Shown in pieces: positions 43,916-53,518 of a DNA stretch of 64,000 nt (the stretch's first letter is position 1; each line of letters begins with the position of its first letter). This stretch comes from Martinezella multihospitum (lineage in GTDB: Bacteria; Pseudomonadota; Alphaproteobacteria; Rhizobiales; Rhizobiaceae): assembly GCF_900094585.1 (NCBI RefSeq), contig NZ_FMAG01000004.1, positions 434,001 through 498,000 of the forward strand. The letters run 5' to 3'. The translations under genes and the position numbers were made by a program. The notes under the pieces were generated by a model. It ran no database searches. It was not told where the DNA came from and saw only the letters and a program-made list of their open reading frames with translations.

Positions 43916-45120
43916 ACGTCGCATATAAGGAACCGGTCGATGCGAGCGCCGGCATGGGCAATGCATGGATCCTCACAGTGGCCCAGGCGTTCGGTGGAGC
44001 AAACGCCCCTATCGTCATTTCACTCGGAGGGCTCGTCGGGCAGCATCTATCCCCCGATCCTGGCCTCATCACCCTACCGGTGAGCCTACTCAATCTCGGC
44101 CTTGCACTCGGAACGTTGCCGGCCGCCTATGTCATGCGCCGGTTCGGGCGAAAGCGCGGATATCTTTTCGGAACGCTGATCGGAATGGTCTCAGGCCTGA
44201 TCGCCGCGACGGGTATCATCCTATCGAATTTCGTTGTGTTCTGCCTCGGAACCTGCATGGCGGGCTTCTACTCTTCCTATGTCCAGAGCTACCGGTTTGC
44301 GGCGGCAGACAATGCGACTGGCGCGGAAGCGCAGAAGGCGATCGCCCGCGTCATGATCGGTGGCCTGATCGCTGCCATCATCGGCCCGCAGCTCGTCATC
44401 TGGACCAGGGACGCGGTTCCCGGCACGGAATTCGCCGGCAGCTTCATCAGCCAGGCGATGCTTGCCGCTTTGGCGTTTCCTGTCCTGTGGCACCTGCGCG
44501 CGTCATCCTCACAGAAATCGAAGGTCGAAACCGATGTCGCCGAGCGCGCCCTTCTTCGCATCCTGACCTCTCCCCGGTATCTGCTTGCGATCGCAACTGG
44601 GGTCGTCTCCTACGGTCTCATGACCTTCGTAATGACGGCGTCCCCAGTCGCCATGGTCGGACACGGCCACTCCATCGACCAGGCGGCGCTTGGAATCCAA
44701 TGGCATATCCTTGCCATGTATGGCCCTTCATTCATCACCGGCCGCCTTATGGTCCGGTTTGGCAAGGAGCGCGTTGCTGCCGTCGGGCTTCTCTTGATCG
44801 GCTGCTCGGCCGCCGTCGCACTTTCCGGTTTCGACATCGCCCATTTCTGGGTCTCGCTGGTACTCCTGGGGATCGGCTGGAACTTCGGTTTCATCGGCGC
44901 AACGTCGATGGTCGCCGATTGCCATACGCACGCGGAACGGAGCAAGGTCCAGGGCGCAAACGACTTCCTCGTCTTCGGAACCGTCGCTTGCGCTTCTTTC
45001 TTCTCCGGATCGCTGCTTCACAGCTCCGGATGGGAGACGATCAACTGGATTGTTTTGCCGGCTGTCGTTCTGGTTTTGGTGCCTCTTGTCTGGCGCGGAG
45101 CAAGGGACGTGCGCCGTTGA
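43912..45120 (+). CDS. MFS transporter
   Basis: 402 residues with about twelve hydrophobic segments. The loop after helix 2 reads YVMRRFGRKRGYLFG, the standard MFS motif A region, and RLMVRFGKERV is its counterpart in the second half. Overlaps the oxidase gene by four bases, the last of the four coupled genes. Either imports the substrate of the oxidase or exports its product. Substrate unknown. Confidence 0.88.
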   Translation: MNVAYKEPVDASAGMGNAWILTVAQAFGGANAPIVISLGGLVGQHLSPDPGLITLPVSLLNLGLALGTLPAAYVMRRFGRKRGYLFGTLIGMVSGLIAATGIILSNFVVFCLGTCMAGFYSSYVQSYRFAAADNATGAEAQKAIARVMIGGLIAAIIGPQLVIWTRDAVPGTEFAGSFISQAMLAALAFPVLWHLRASSSQKSKVETDVAERALLRILTSPRYLLAIATGVVSYGLMTFVMTASPVAMVGHGHSIDQAALGIQWHILAMYGPSFITGRLMVRFGKERVAAVGLLLIGCSAAVALSGFDIAHFWVSLVLLGIGWNFGFIGATSMVADCHTHAERSKVQGANDFLVFGTVACASFFSGSLLHSSGWETINWIVLPAVVLVLVPLVWRGARDVRR

Positions 45121-45122
45121 AC

Positions 45123-45205
45123 TAAAGCACGTCACGATCTTTCAGATTCGCTCCATGTACTTTAAGTTTTCGATCCTATGCATATCGTTATCGCAAATAC
45201 CGGCG
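45123..45205. repeat. Degenerate intergenic repeat-like sequence
   Basis: TAAAGCAC and GTACTTTA (45123-45130 and 45156-45163, one mismatch) bracket a short loop, and the segment ends with CATATCGTTATCGCAAATACCG. This resembles a second class of rhizobial intergenic repeats as I remember them. It lies between convergent genes and could serve as a terminator. Confidence 0.3.
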
Positions 45206-45208
45206 TCA

Positions 45209-45784
45209 CTACGGTTTCATTGAAGCCAGCATTTCCCGCTCGATGACGGCCTCGGCGGCATTCCATGCTTTGGTCGCAATGGTCGGGTCATGAAAAGCGC
45301 GCGCATCGATCGTCGCGCCGTCCAGAAGTATCATGAGGATCGAAGCGATGTGTGCAGCTGCAGGTTCCGGCAAAAGCGTCTTCAGCATGTCGGCCATCCA
45401 TGCCGTCATGGTCTTCTTGTATCGAATGGCGACGGTAGAGATGTTTGGATAGTCGGTGCCGAATTCGGCAAGTGCGCGCTCGAAAAGGCAGCCGGAAAAT
45501 TGCGGGGTGCCGAACCATGTCTCGTGCCAGGCAAAAATAGCCCTCAATTGCTCCTTCGCCGAGACCATCGGCTCAACACATGCCCGAAGGCTGGCCATGA
45601 TATCGTGATAGCGACGATCGAGCACGGCGGCAATCAGATCATCCTTGCCGGGAAAATGGTTGTAGAGTGTCATGCGGGCAACGCCGGCTTCAGCCAGAAT
45701 GCGGTCTATGCCGACCGGATGAAAGCCGTGCCTTGAAAACAGGTCGGTCGCAATGAGGATAAGTTGCTCTTTTTTCGGGCTCAT
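45209..45784 (-). CDS. TetR-family transcriptional regulator
   Basis: 191 residues. N-terminal TetR helix-turn-helix (ILIATDLFSRHGFHPVGIDRI; GVARMTLYNHFPGKDDLIAAVL), then a helical ligand domain with HETWFGTPQFSGCLF. Convergent with the MFS operon and divergent from the AraC gene. A possible operator, TGAC...GTCA (45865-45887), lies upstream. Target genes are not evident. Confidence 0.9.
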   Translation of the reverse strand: MSPKKEQLILIATDLFSRHGFHPVGIDRILAEAGVARMTLYNHFPGKDDLIAAVLDRRYHDIMASLRACVEPMVSAKEQLRAIFAWHETWFGTPQFSGCLFERALAEFGTDYPNISTVAIRYKKTMTAWMADMLKTLLPEPAAAHIASILMILLDGATIDARAFHDPTIATKAWNAAEAVIEREMLASMKP

Positions 45785-46097
45785 CGATGCCTCAAGCGAA
45801 ATTCATCCTGCAATGGACAGATTATGCCTCGTTGTCCAGCAATTCCCATATGGACTTTCTATACTGACCGTTCTATCTAAATAGTCAATCGGCGCTGGCG
45901 GCGCCTTCTAGGTTCGCAGGATTCCATGAATGTAATGAGGAGCCATCTCGTCGCATTTCCCTGCCGCAAGGGTGCCGGACTAGATTTTGCACGAGCACGC
46001 AAAACGTTTGATCGCACACCCATTGTCGCATTCTCCGGTTGCTCTACCTATCGCTCAAAGGCCGCAGGCCTGGAAGTAGACAGTTCCCGTGGCCCAG
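45785..46097. other. Divergent gap between tetR and araC genes
   Basis: Contains TGACCGTTCTATCTAAATAG followed by TCA (45865-45887), an imperfect palindrome with TGAC/GTCA ends and CTAT/ATAG inside that could bind the TetR protein. No gene is seen. Confidence 0.35.
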
Positions 46098-47144
46098 ATG
46101 CATTCAACCTTCATGTTCAATTTCTCAACGCTCGACTTTCCCGAAAAAGATCGGTTTCATGCTTGGGTCAGCGACAATCACTGCGATTGCATATTGCGTG
46201 ACGAAGCTCCCATCGCGTTTGACGCTGAAGCAAGCGGTGCGGCTCTCGGTCCTCTTATCCTATCCGCCAGGCGGTGGCTCAATCAGGCTCGACCTTCTGC
46301 CTATGAGATCAATCGAACGGAACGGCATATACGGAGCGACGGCCAGGATTTCTTTCGTTTCACCTTGATGGTGAGCGGCCAATTCCTGTGCCGATGGACC
46401 ACGGATCAACCCATAAAATCGGCTGGTGATCTTTTCGTTCTCGATGCTGCTCAAGTGAACCAAGGCATGGTTGCAGCCGGTGAAGTGATCTCTTTGGTGG
46501 TGCCGAGAGATCTCCTGCCGAGCCGTACCCAGCTTTTGCACGGGCTGACCCTCGCAGGTGGCGTTGGTCGTCTCCTTGGAGACCATCTCCTTTCATTGTC
46601 GCGAAATCTTGAAAGCCTGGGTGAGCATGAAGTCCCCTATGTCGTTCAATCGACCTTGCAGCTTCTGACCGCCGCGGTTTCGTTAACGCCGGATACCGTC
46701 ATTGAAGCGGCCAGCCCGATAAGAGATGCGCTCTTCAATCGGATCCTGCGCTACATCGATGCGCATTTGCTGGATGCCAATCTTACGCCCGATCGCATTT
46801 GCCGGGACGTAGGCCTGTCGCGCGCAAAACTCTATCAACTGTTCGAAGGCAGCGGCGGCGTCATGCGGCAAATACAGCGCAGGAGACTGCATCGCGCTTA
46901 CCAGATGCTGGGAGATCCCAATCGGCCGCAGCCTCATATCGCCGAGATCGCCTGGCGGCATGGTTTCTCCAACGAGAAATACTTCTACCGCCTATTCAAA
47001 GCCGAATTCGGTCACACTCCCGGTGACACTTTGGAAAATATTCGCGCCGGCTCCTCGCTGAAACACGCCGCTTCTCATCGCCGTCGAGAGCACGATAATC
47101 GGCCTTCGGGCTGGACCTTGCCTTTCGGCGTACCCGGCAATTGA
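46098..47144 (+). CDS. AraC-family transcriptional regulator
   Basis: 348 residues from ATG 46098; a GTG at 46089 and an ATG at 46113 are alternatives, none with a good ribosome site. C-terminal double helix-turn-helix: LTPDRICRDVGLSRAKLYQLFE and HIAEIAWRHGFSNEKYFYRLFKAEFGHTPG, the standard AraC/XylS signature. The N-terminal 200 residues resemble the AraC-binding-like sensing domain of the FeaR/AraC-ligand-binding group. A polar tail of about 35 residues follows the HTH. Target unknown. Confidence 0.88.
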   Translation: MHSTFMFNFSTLDFPEKDRFHAWVSDNHCDCILRDEAPIAFDAEASGAALGPLILSARRWLNQARPSAYEINRTERHIRSDGQDFFRFTLMVSGQFLCRWTTDQPIKSAGDLFVLDAAQVNQGMVAAGEVISLVVPRDLLPSRTQLLHGLTLAGGVGRLLGDHLLSLSRNLESLGEHEVPYVVQSTLQLLTAAVSLTPDTVIEAASPIRDALFNRILRYIDAHLLDANLTPDRICRDVGLSRAKLYQLFEGSGGVMRQIQRRRLHRAYQMLGDPNRPQPHIAEIAWRHGFSNEKYFYRLFKAEFGHTPGDTLENIRAGSSLKHAASHRRREHDNRPSGWTLPFGVPGN

Positions 47145-47209
47145 AAACATCTGCTAGGCGACAGCCGACGCCATCCCCTCGTTTGCGGTGGCGTCGACGT
47201 CACAGATAC

Positions 47210-49099
47210 TTATTTGCCGAACGGATTGGCCTTTCGATCCCATTCGAGCGGATTGCTGCCTGCCGGCTGTTGCGATGCAGCTGCGTTCTGCTGGTCGCCA
47301 CTGCTGTCATCCGACTTCGGTTGGAATCTCGGCGAGAAATGCGGAAGCATCAACCGCGCCCAGGAACGATTGATCTTGGAAGCCTCGTCGGGGCAGCGGG
47401 CCGCCCGTTCTTTCGGCAGCATGCCATTGTCGACGATGGGGCTGTTGTTTGCCGGATCAAGGCCATAGACCATGCAGAGCAGATTGAAGTAGCGCTGTGC
47501 GTCAAGCGAATGCTCATCGGCAAACGAGGCTGTATCCGGCGTGCCCGACGACTGGCTGTTGACCTTGAACCAGACGGACGCGAGCTGGAGAACGCGCGCA
47601 ATGTCATTCTTGGTTTCATTGTCGTCGACATGCGAGAGCAATAGGACCGCCGCGAGCTGGTCGACGGAATCCTCTTCGCGACCGACCGCAGGAATATCCA
47701 GCAGGTCAATCAATGCGTGGCCGGATTCGTGCAGCAGGATAAAGCGCAGGTTGTCCTTGACGAACTCGAGCGTCAACGCCTCCGGGTCCGATGCGCCTTT
47801 CGAGAGCGCCTTGCCCATCTGCAAGAGGCTGTCGATCATCTCATAGCAGAGAAAAACCGCGCCGTTCTTCTTGTTGTAAAATGCGTTGATCGTATCGCAT
47901 TGACGCGTGACGTAGTGCAACGGACGCGGCGTCACGAAAAGTCCATCAAGACCGTCGATTTCGGGAATATTCAAAAAGAGGTGGGTATCGACGGCCCATT
48001 TGTAAGCGTAATTCAGCTTTGGGTCTTCCGGCGGAAAATAGTGATAGACGAAACGCAATCCCTTGCCGTCCGATGTCACCAACGAACCGTCCGAAGGTGG
48101 CGGCAGTGCGCCGTCCTTTTGTTCCGTAAGCCCGTCATCGCCACCAGCCTGCGCTGTCTGGCTGTCAGCGGAACCATTGCTCTGCTCCGACTGCGCCTGA
48201 CCGTCGGTCGAACTGTCTGCCGAGCCATTGCCATTTGACGCAGATCCGCGGCTGCCGGCGCTTGCGATATCCGCAAGTTTCGTCAGTGTCGGGTAGCTTG
48301 GATCGCCGTCGGCCGGATTTTCCCCGAACGGATAAAAGCCGTTCGAGATCAACACGGAGATGTTTTCGACGATCTTGCTGTTCTTGTCGGCGTTCCAGCT
48401 GAGATCATAGCCGCGGATCTCATTGCCTCTCTGTTCGAAGCGCGAATAGAATTTTCGATCGCCGGTCGTGCCCGAGATGATGAACCAGTTTCGGCGCTTG
48501 AGCTGGTAGGTGATCGTGCTGCCCTGCTCGCTGGCAAGGTTTTGATAGACTGCATCGATATCGCCCGGGCCACTATTGGCAAAACGGGCCGTCTTCAGCG
48601 CGATGGCGCCATCCTCCGTCTGCAGGGTCTCGCCGCCGAGCTTGTTGCCCTGCCTTTGGGCCAACAGGCCCGCAGGATAGGAGATCGTCATGCCCGTCAG
48701 GGAATTGTCCAGTGCGCGCCATTGCAATTGCTTGCGCAGATCGAGCGCCGTTTTGCCCAGTTCAAGCGCGTCCGGGGCGGAAAGCCTGCCCGTGGCCGGA
48801 CGGTTATGATCGCGCTGATAGCTTGCAATCGCGTTGCGGCCACTCGGTCCGAAGGAGCCGTCGGCAAAACCGTTATAGTAGCCGAGCAGAATGAGCCCTT
48901 CCTGCGTGAGCCGCTTCTCCCAAATGTTCAGCGCATCCTCGATCGAACCGGCGCTTTCGAGATCCGGCTGGGAGGCAGCCTGGTTTGAAGATTGCGCCAA
49001 GGCAGGCTGGATCGATACGGAGAATGGAAAGGCCAATAGAAGAGCCAGGGCGAAGAGGATTTTCCTGGAACAGCAAAGCCTCAAAGCGAAATTCATCAT
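47210..49099 (-). CDS. Exported metallopeptidase-like protein with peptidoglycan-binding domain (DUF4344)
   Basis: 629 residues from ATG 49099 (CCGGAG upstream); in-frame starts to 49171 are less likely. Signal peptide ending near PALAQ. Residues 65-120 form a peptidoglycan-binding-1 domain (LLGYYNGFADGSFGPSGRNAI, RPATGRLSAPD). A low-complexity Ser/Gly/Gln-rich linker follows at about 300-350. The C-terminal third holds LLHESGHALIDLLDIPAVGREED at about 455-477: HExGH with a downstream Glu/Asp run as in DUF4344 putative metallopeptidases. Likely acts in the periplasm on or near the cell wall. Downstream of the DUF4424 gene on the same strand. Confidence 0.78.
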   Translation of the reverse strand: MMNFALRLCCSRKILFALALLLAFPFSVSIQPALAQSSNQAASQPDLESAGSIEDALNIWEKRLTQEGLILLGYYNGFADGSFGPSGRNAIASYQRDHNRPATGRLSAPDALELGKTALDLRKQLQWRALDNSLTGMTISYPAGLLAQRQGNKLGGETLQTEDGAIALKTARFANSGPGDIDAVYQNLASEQGSTITYQLKRRNWFIISGTTGDRKFYSRFEQRGNEIRGYDLSWNADKNSKIVENISVLISNGFYPFGENPADGDPSYPTLTKLADIASAGSRGSASNGNGSADSSTDGQAQSEQSNGSADSQTAQAGGDDGLTEQKDGALPPPSDGSLVTSDGKGLRFVYHYFPPEDPKLNYAYKWAVDTHLFLNIPEIDGLDGLFVTPRPLHYVTRQCDTINAFYNKKNGAVFLCYEMIDSLLQMGKALSKGASDPEALTLEFVKDNLRFILLHESGHALIDLLDIPAVGREEDSVDQLAAVLLLSHVDDNETKNDIARVLQLASVWFKVNSQSSGTPDTASFADEHSLDAQRYFNLLCMVYGLDPANNSPIVDNGMLPKERAARCPDEASKINRSWARLMLPHFSPRFQPKSDDSSGDQQNAAASQQPAGSNPLEWDRKANPFGK

Positions 49100-49180
49100 G
49101 AGCGAGCTCCGGTTCTCTGGATGGATTGTCATAAAATGGAACGTGTCTGACATCAGGAGGCGCTTGGACATGCCGGAAGA

Positions 49181-50206
49181 TCACTGCTCGGAGACGGTTC
49201 GCAGCAGCAACACGTCGATGTCGCGGTCGGGCGCATAATTCTTGATATCCATCTCGAATTGCGTCGGAGAGATCTTCTTCACGCCGCTGCCGCAAAAGGA
49301 GACCAGCGTTTTGGGATCGCCCTTATCGACGATCAGCTTGAAATTACCGATTGGCCCGGCCCAGTTGCCGCCCGAGGTGATGACATAGGAAAGATATTGC
49401 TCGAAAGCTTGAACGCCTTTGGCGTTGTCGTCCGAAATTCGGCTGTAGAGAGAGCGGGCCGACTTCATGAAGGTTTCGTCGGTGCAGAACCTCTCGCGAT
49501 AGGATTTGAGCTGATCCGCATCCATGTCCGGCGCGCCGATTGACAGCGTCGACTGACTGCCGACGATGGGCACATAGGTCTGCTGTACGACAATCTCCTT
49601 CCCTTTCGGAAAGGTCTGACTCCGCCAATATTTGGATCGCAGCGTCCAAAGCGGATAGAGCGCGGCCGGCTGTCCGTTATAATCGCCCTCGCCGCTATCG
49701 AAGATACCGGCATCCACCAACTCCTTGCGCTGCCCGTTCGTCAAGCGACCGATCGCCGCTTCGGTGGCCTCGACGGTCGGCACCAGGGAAATGTGCAATG
49801 TCTTGAGTTTACCAGTAATCTCCTCGTCTGGCTGACCGTCGGCTACGATGAAAGCGCGCTGTTCAAGCTGCGAGGCAACAGGCTGCCCATCGACCACAGT
49901 TTGGAATTTCATGAAATTGTCGCTTGCCGGGTCAGGAACGACGGTCGTGGAGTTGGATCCGCCGCCCGGGAATGCAGGCATCGGAAAGGCGATGGTGGTC
50001 GTATAGTCCGCGTTCGTCAGATTGCGGAAACGGTAGGAAATGCGAATGCCCGCGGCAGAAAGGTAGAGATCCTCGGAGAGGAGCGCGATCTTATCGGTTT
50101 TCTGAAGGATCAAGCCACCGGTTCCCAGTGTGGCCGAGCTATCGTCTGCGAGGGCATGGGTGGAAAAAAGTATCAAGGCGCCAAGGGCAAGGGGAATAAA
50201 ACGCAT
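49181..50206 (-). CDS. Exported DUF4424 protein
   Basis: 341 residues with a signal peptide (MRFIPLALGALILFSTHALA). The mature part starts DDSSATLGTGGLILQKTD and continues with RISYRFRNLTNADYTTTIAFPMP, the beginning of the DUF4424 family, which is a beta-rich periplasmic domain of unknown role. First gene of a two-gene unit with the DUF4344 peptidase, 81 bases apart. Confidence 0.8.
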   Translation of the reverse strand: MRFIPLALGALILFSTHALADDSSATLGTGGLILQKTDKIALLSEDLYLSAAGIRISYRFRNLTNADYTTTIAFPMPAFPGGGSNSTTVVPDPASDNFMKFQTVVDGQPVASQLEQRAFIVADGQPDEEITGKLKTLHISLVPTVEATEAAIGRLTNGQRKELVDAGIFDSGEGDYNGQPAALYPLWTLRSKYWRSQTFPKGKEIVVQQTYVPIVGSQSTLSIGAPDMDADQLKSYRERFCTDETFMKSARSLYSRISDDNAKGVQAFEQYLSYVITSGGNWAGPIGNFKLIVDKGDPKTLVSFCGSGVKKISPTQFEMDIKNYAPDRDIDVLLLRTVSEQ

Positions 50207-50867
50207 CGCTAGATCTTTCAGAAGAAGGTTCCGCTAAGCCGGTTCTTTGGGTCGGCCGGAGCATCAGGATTTATTCTTGCGATCGGAAACGCCAGGCAGA
50301 CACTGATCACAGATATCGCGGCCGTGAGCTGCGGTTTCCAGAGGTGCGCATTCCTCATCGGTTCGAGCATGCGAATTCAACGTCCAATAATGGTTTCATT
50401 CGTCACACGCCGGATATCTCCAGGCCTATTCTCAAGGGCCGTTGCCTATCGGATCGTCTCGGTTCGGTCGGCAATTATCAGAACGCTTGCGTTGCACCGA
50501 TATCCCTGCGTCCGTTATAAGTGTAGATCCGTCTATATTTTCAAATCCCCATCCAGGCGGCTGGCCGGCAACTCCTGCGTGTCGTAAGGGTGCCGAAGCG
50601 AATTGCTGAGCGGGACTTTATATCCTGCTCTTTCGATCCGCTTATGCGGACGATCTGCTGATAACAATTTTGGCAGATTGAAAGCGCCATGAAACGCGTT
50701 GAGGCCCGAAGATCGTATTCATCCGCGGGCGAACGAGGGAGCCTGTCACTCTTCATGAATATGGATGATCAGCATTCTGGGTGGGGCGAAACATCGCTCC
50801 GTAAGCGCAACAAATCGCAGCGAGGTCTAGCCCCATCAACGTTCTATCTCGTTGAAAGGATGCCAGC
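50207..50867. other. 661-base gap without a recognisable gene
   Basis: Divergent region between the DUF4424 gene and the LprI-like gene. Open frames of 60-90 codons exist but have arginine- and serine-rich compositions typical of out-of-frame reading. I see no RNA gene or repeat. Both flanking promoters should lie here. Confidence 0.5.
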
Positions 50868-51950
50868 ATGAACATCTGGCACGGCGCCTCTTTTCATCTC
50901 CTACTGTCTGCTCTGGTGTTGTTTAGTCCGACATTTGTTGCCGCGGCCGAGCAGAGAATGGATTGCTATGGCTTCGAGGCAATGGACGACAATCCGCTCG
51001 CAGTTCGGCTTTATGAGATCAAGCCGGGAGACAGAGTAGAGTTTCAGTGCCCTGAAAAATCCGTGTTCTGCAAGAAAGGCGCATTTCTTCTACCGGGAGA
51101 TCAGGTGGCTGTGAGCAGGGTCGATGGCAATCGTGCCTGCGCCGAATATCTGAGCCCCGCAAAACAGTCCTATGATGACAAAACCGCAGGATGGCTGCCA
51201 TTGGCGCGGCTCGCCCAAATATCGCCTGCGCCAAATTGGCTCGGGCGGTGGGGAGACAGCGATACAGCAATCGTTGCCAAAGCTCAGGGCGACAAGATCC
51301 GCGTCGACGCCACGGCGAATCTACAATTCGGCAACGGTGAGCAGGGAGGCGCGTTTGCAGCTCTGATTGATGGCAGGCAGTCCCAAGTTGCGTTTGGCTA
51401 TGAGCCGGGCGTTGACCGTCGGCCGGAGAAACTTCTTCCCTATCAGGATAAGAATGTCCCAGGTCTCTGCCAGGTCAGAATGGCCCAACTGGGACGCTAT
51501 CTTGTCGTCGGCGACAATCATATGTGCGGCGGCATCAACGTAAGTTTTTCTCGAGTCTATCGCCGGACCGACGAGAAGGCCCCCGCCGAAAAAGCCGGAA
51601 CGCCAAAATCAACCACGGTGCAGAAGCAGGCCGACGCAGTGCGTCCCTCTTATAAGGCCTGCCTCGACAAATCCGGAGGTGTTACCGTCACGATGCGGAA
51701 CTGCGCAGGCGCGGAACTTGAATATCAAGACGATCGCCTCAATCGAGCCTATCGCACCCTGCGGGCGAAGCTGAAGCAGCCCAGCGCCATTCAGCTGCGT
51801 GACGAACAACGGGGCTGGATTGCCGAACGCGACCAGCAATGTGCCGTGGACAAAGACGGCGGCACGGCTGCTTTGGTCGTTGTCGACGATTGTTTGGTGC
51901 AAACGACATCCAAGCGGGCCACCGAGCTGGAAGGCCGGCTTCCCCGATAG
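50868..51950 (+). CDS. Exported protein with C-terminal LprI/DUF1311 domain
   Basis: 360 residues. Signal peptide ends near VAAAEQ (residue 27). Residues 28-230 are an unrecognised beta-rich domain with Cys pairs (ECPEKSVFCKK-like, SH3-like RVEFQCPEKSVF). The C-terminal 100 residues carry the DUF1311 pattern: CLDKSGG, MRNCAGAELEYQDDRLNRAYRTL, EQRGWIAERDQQC. LprI-type proteins include a mycobacterial lysozyme inhibitor. One of three such proteins in the window, each in a different arrangement. Confidence 0.75.
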   Translation: MNIWHGASFHLLLSALVLFSPTFVAAAEQRMDCYGFEAMDDNPLAVRLYEIKPGDRVEFQCPEKSVFCKKGAFLLPGDQVAVSRVDGNRACAEYLSPAKQSYDDKTAGWLPLARLAQISPAPNWLGRWGDSDTAIVAKAQGDKIRVDATANLQFGNGEQGGAFAALIDGRQSQVAFGYEPGVDRRPEKLLPYQDKNVPGLCQVRMAQLGRYLVVGDNHMCGGINVSFSRVYRRTDEKAPAEKAGTPKSTTVQKQADAVRPSYKACLDKSGGVTVTMRNCAGAELEYQDDRLNRAYRTLRAKLKQPSAIQLRDEQRGWIAERDQQCAVDKDGGTAALVVVDDCLVQTTSKRATELEGRLPR

Positions 51951-51983
51951 CTAAGCTCAAAATTATTCCTGGGCGCCGGCTCT

Positions 51984-52466
51984 TTACGGGGCTGGCTCCA
52001 TCGCCGGAAGATAGTAGCCGCGTAGAATTGTCCCATTAAAAGCAGCACCTTGACAACTTAAAGAATAGCGCTCCCAGGAAATGTTGGTGACGATCCGCTG
52101 CGTTTGCACGTCCATGGCCCGGTTTTGATAGTCAACCTCCGCCTCATAGACGGCCTGTTCACCGGGGCCTTGAGAGACACCCTTCGTCGAGACCAGGGTT
52201 TGACGTGTGCCGCCCGCCTGCATTGCCACAGGTTTTGGCATGGCCAAGGCCGTCTGCTCCTGATGCTTCTCCGTCAGGTAGGCCAGGCATGCGGCAAAGG
52301 TCGAAAAGGGGCCGGCCACGAGAGGTTCGGGCGGCAGAGATCCGCTGGCAAGTGCCGTGCGGGCGATAAGAAATACGCAAGCCGCTACGAGCCGTGAACC
52401 GACATGAAGCGATCGCCGGGCACTCGTCGTCTTGATCATAGGTTCATCTGGTAAAACAATACCCAT
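51984..52466 (-). CDS. Exported hypothetical protein, 160 residues
   Basis: Starts at ATG 52466 with GGGAG upstream; frame begins earlier at 52511. A hydrophobic stretch (RLVAACVFLIARTALASG) at residues 24-41 is a signal peptide or anchor. Two Cys, in FAACLAYL and SLSCQGAAF, may pair. No family known. Last of three minus-strand exported-protein genes (54394 to 51984). Confidence 0.55.
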   Translation of the reverse strand: MGIVLPDEPMIKTTSARRSLHVGSRLVAACVFLIARTALASGSLPPEPLVAGPFSTFAACLAYLTEKHQEQTALAMPKPVAMQAGGTRQTLVSTKGVSQGPGEQAVYEAEVDYQNRAMDVQTQRIVTNISWERYSLSCQGAAFNGTILRGYYLPAMEPAP

Positions 52467-52518
52467 TGGTTCTCCCGGTGATCGCGCCGGCCTTGCCCTT
52501 AATCGCGTCAAGCTGCCC

Positions 52519-53352
52519 TCATAGTGCCGGCGGATAGGTTGGGCTCGTCAGGCACTGGTCAAACCAGTCTGTATCCGTCGTTTCGAGCGGCCAGATGCCT
52601 TCGACATCGAGTTTGGCAAGGCCTGTCTTCGGTGATGGAAAATGTTGATCCGCATCGGGATTCAGCGTCCAGGTCGCATCCTTGCCGCCGCCGCAAATAT
52701 CGCCCGATTGATCGCTGCACAAAGCTGCGGGTTTCGCATTGTCGCCCTCGATGGTGCTCACGGCGTGATATTCATAGAGGGACCAGCTGGCCCATTCCGT
52801 GCTGGCGCTGCAAAGGCGGGCCTTGTTCTGGACATGCATGGCGCCGCTGCATTGATAGGAATAGCTCGACCCATCCCTGTCGTTGGGAATGAACTCGCAA
52901 CTCGTATCGAAGCCGGCAAGGGTGCCTCCGCTGTATTTCGCGAGAAAGCGGCGCTGCGCCTGAGCTTGCATGACCAATCCCTTGTCCGATTGATCACTAA
53001 GCTGTGCCGTGCGTTCTGCGATCGCTTGTCGCAGCTTTCCGGCTGGCATCGCCGAACCGTCCAAGCCGGTCTTCAATCCCTCGTTGCGCACCGCGATCCA
53101 GCGACGCTGGCTATTCACCAGCATCGAGCGGATTTCCGGATCTGGCGCCGATTTAAGGAGCGCGGCATAGGCTTGCCCCATGGCGGCATCCGCCGCCTTG
53201 AGGCTGGCGTTGCCGCAGATTCTCTTATCGATCGGATCGCTCGCCTTGGTGCAGTCGATTGCCCAGGAAGGAGTCGCAACACCCACCCCCATGATCGCCA
53301 GAAGGCCGGCGATCGTCAGTCGAACTCTTGCTATGGATTGATGACGACACAT
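52519..53352 (-). CDS. Exported LprI/DUF1311-like protein
   Basis: 277 residues from ATG 53352. Signal peptide ends near PSWAID. Then DCTKASDPIDKRICGNASLKAADAAMGQAYAALL and NSQRRWIAVRN: the DUF1311 order Cys, IC, LN/AD, QR-W. The remaining 170 residues include CEFIPNDRDGSSYSYQCSG and several more Cys, unrecognised. Second member of the minus-strand run. Confidence 0.73.
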   Translation of the reverse strand: MCRHQSIARVRLTIAGLLAIMGVGVATPSWAIDCTKASDPIDKRICGNASLKAADAAMGQAYAALLKSAPDPEIRSMLVNSQRRWIAVRNEGLKTGLDGSAMPAGKLRQAIAERTAQLSDQSDKGLVMQAQAQRRFLAKYSGGTLAGFDTSCEFIPNDRDGSSYSYQCSGAMHVQNKARLCSASTEWASWSLYEYHAVSTIEGDNAKPAALCSDQSGDICGGGKDATWTLNPDADQHFPSPKTGLAKLDVEGIWPLETTDTDWFDQCLTSPTYPPAL

Positions 53353-53518
53353 GGTGGCTTCTGTTCCTTTATTTCTTCTGCCTGATGATCCGGTTGGGTG
53401 ATATCGCAATCTTGCTGATCGATACCGTCATCGAAAGCTCCGCCCCCCTTCTGCGATCAACGGCGCGTTCGATCAGACCGGAGCCGAAAAGAAAGCCGGG
53501 AGCTTCCATGTGCGGTTG

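Noticed and set aside
43965..45125. 386-codon frame overlapping the MFS gene on the same strand
   Set aside because: Arg/Pro/His-rich out-of-frame reading; the MFS frame has membrane helices and coupled start and stop.
50324..50587. 87-codon open frame in the gap before the LprI-like gene
   Set aside because: Arg/Ser/Ile-rich, no ribosome site, no motif; taken as chance.
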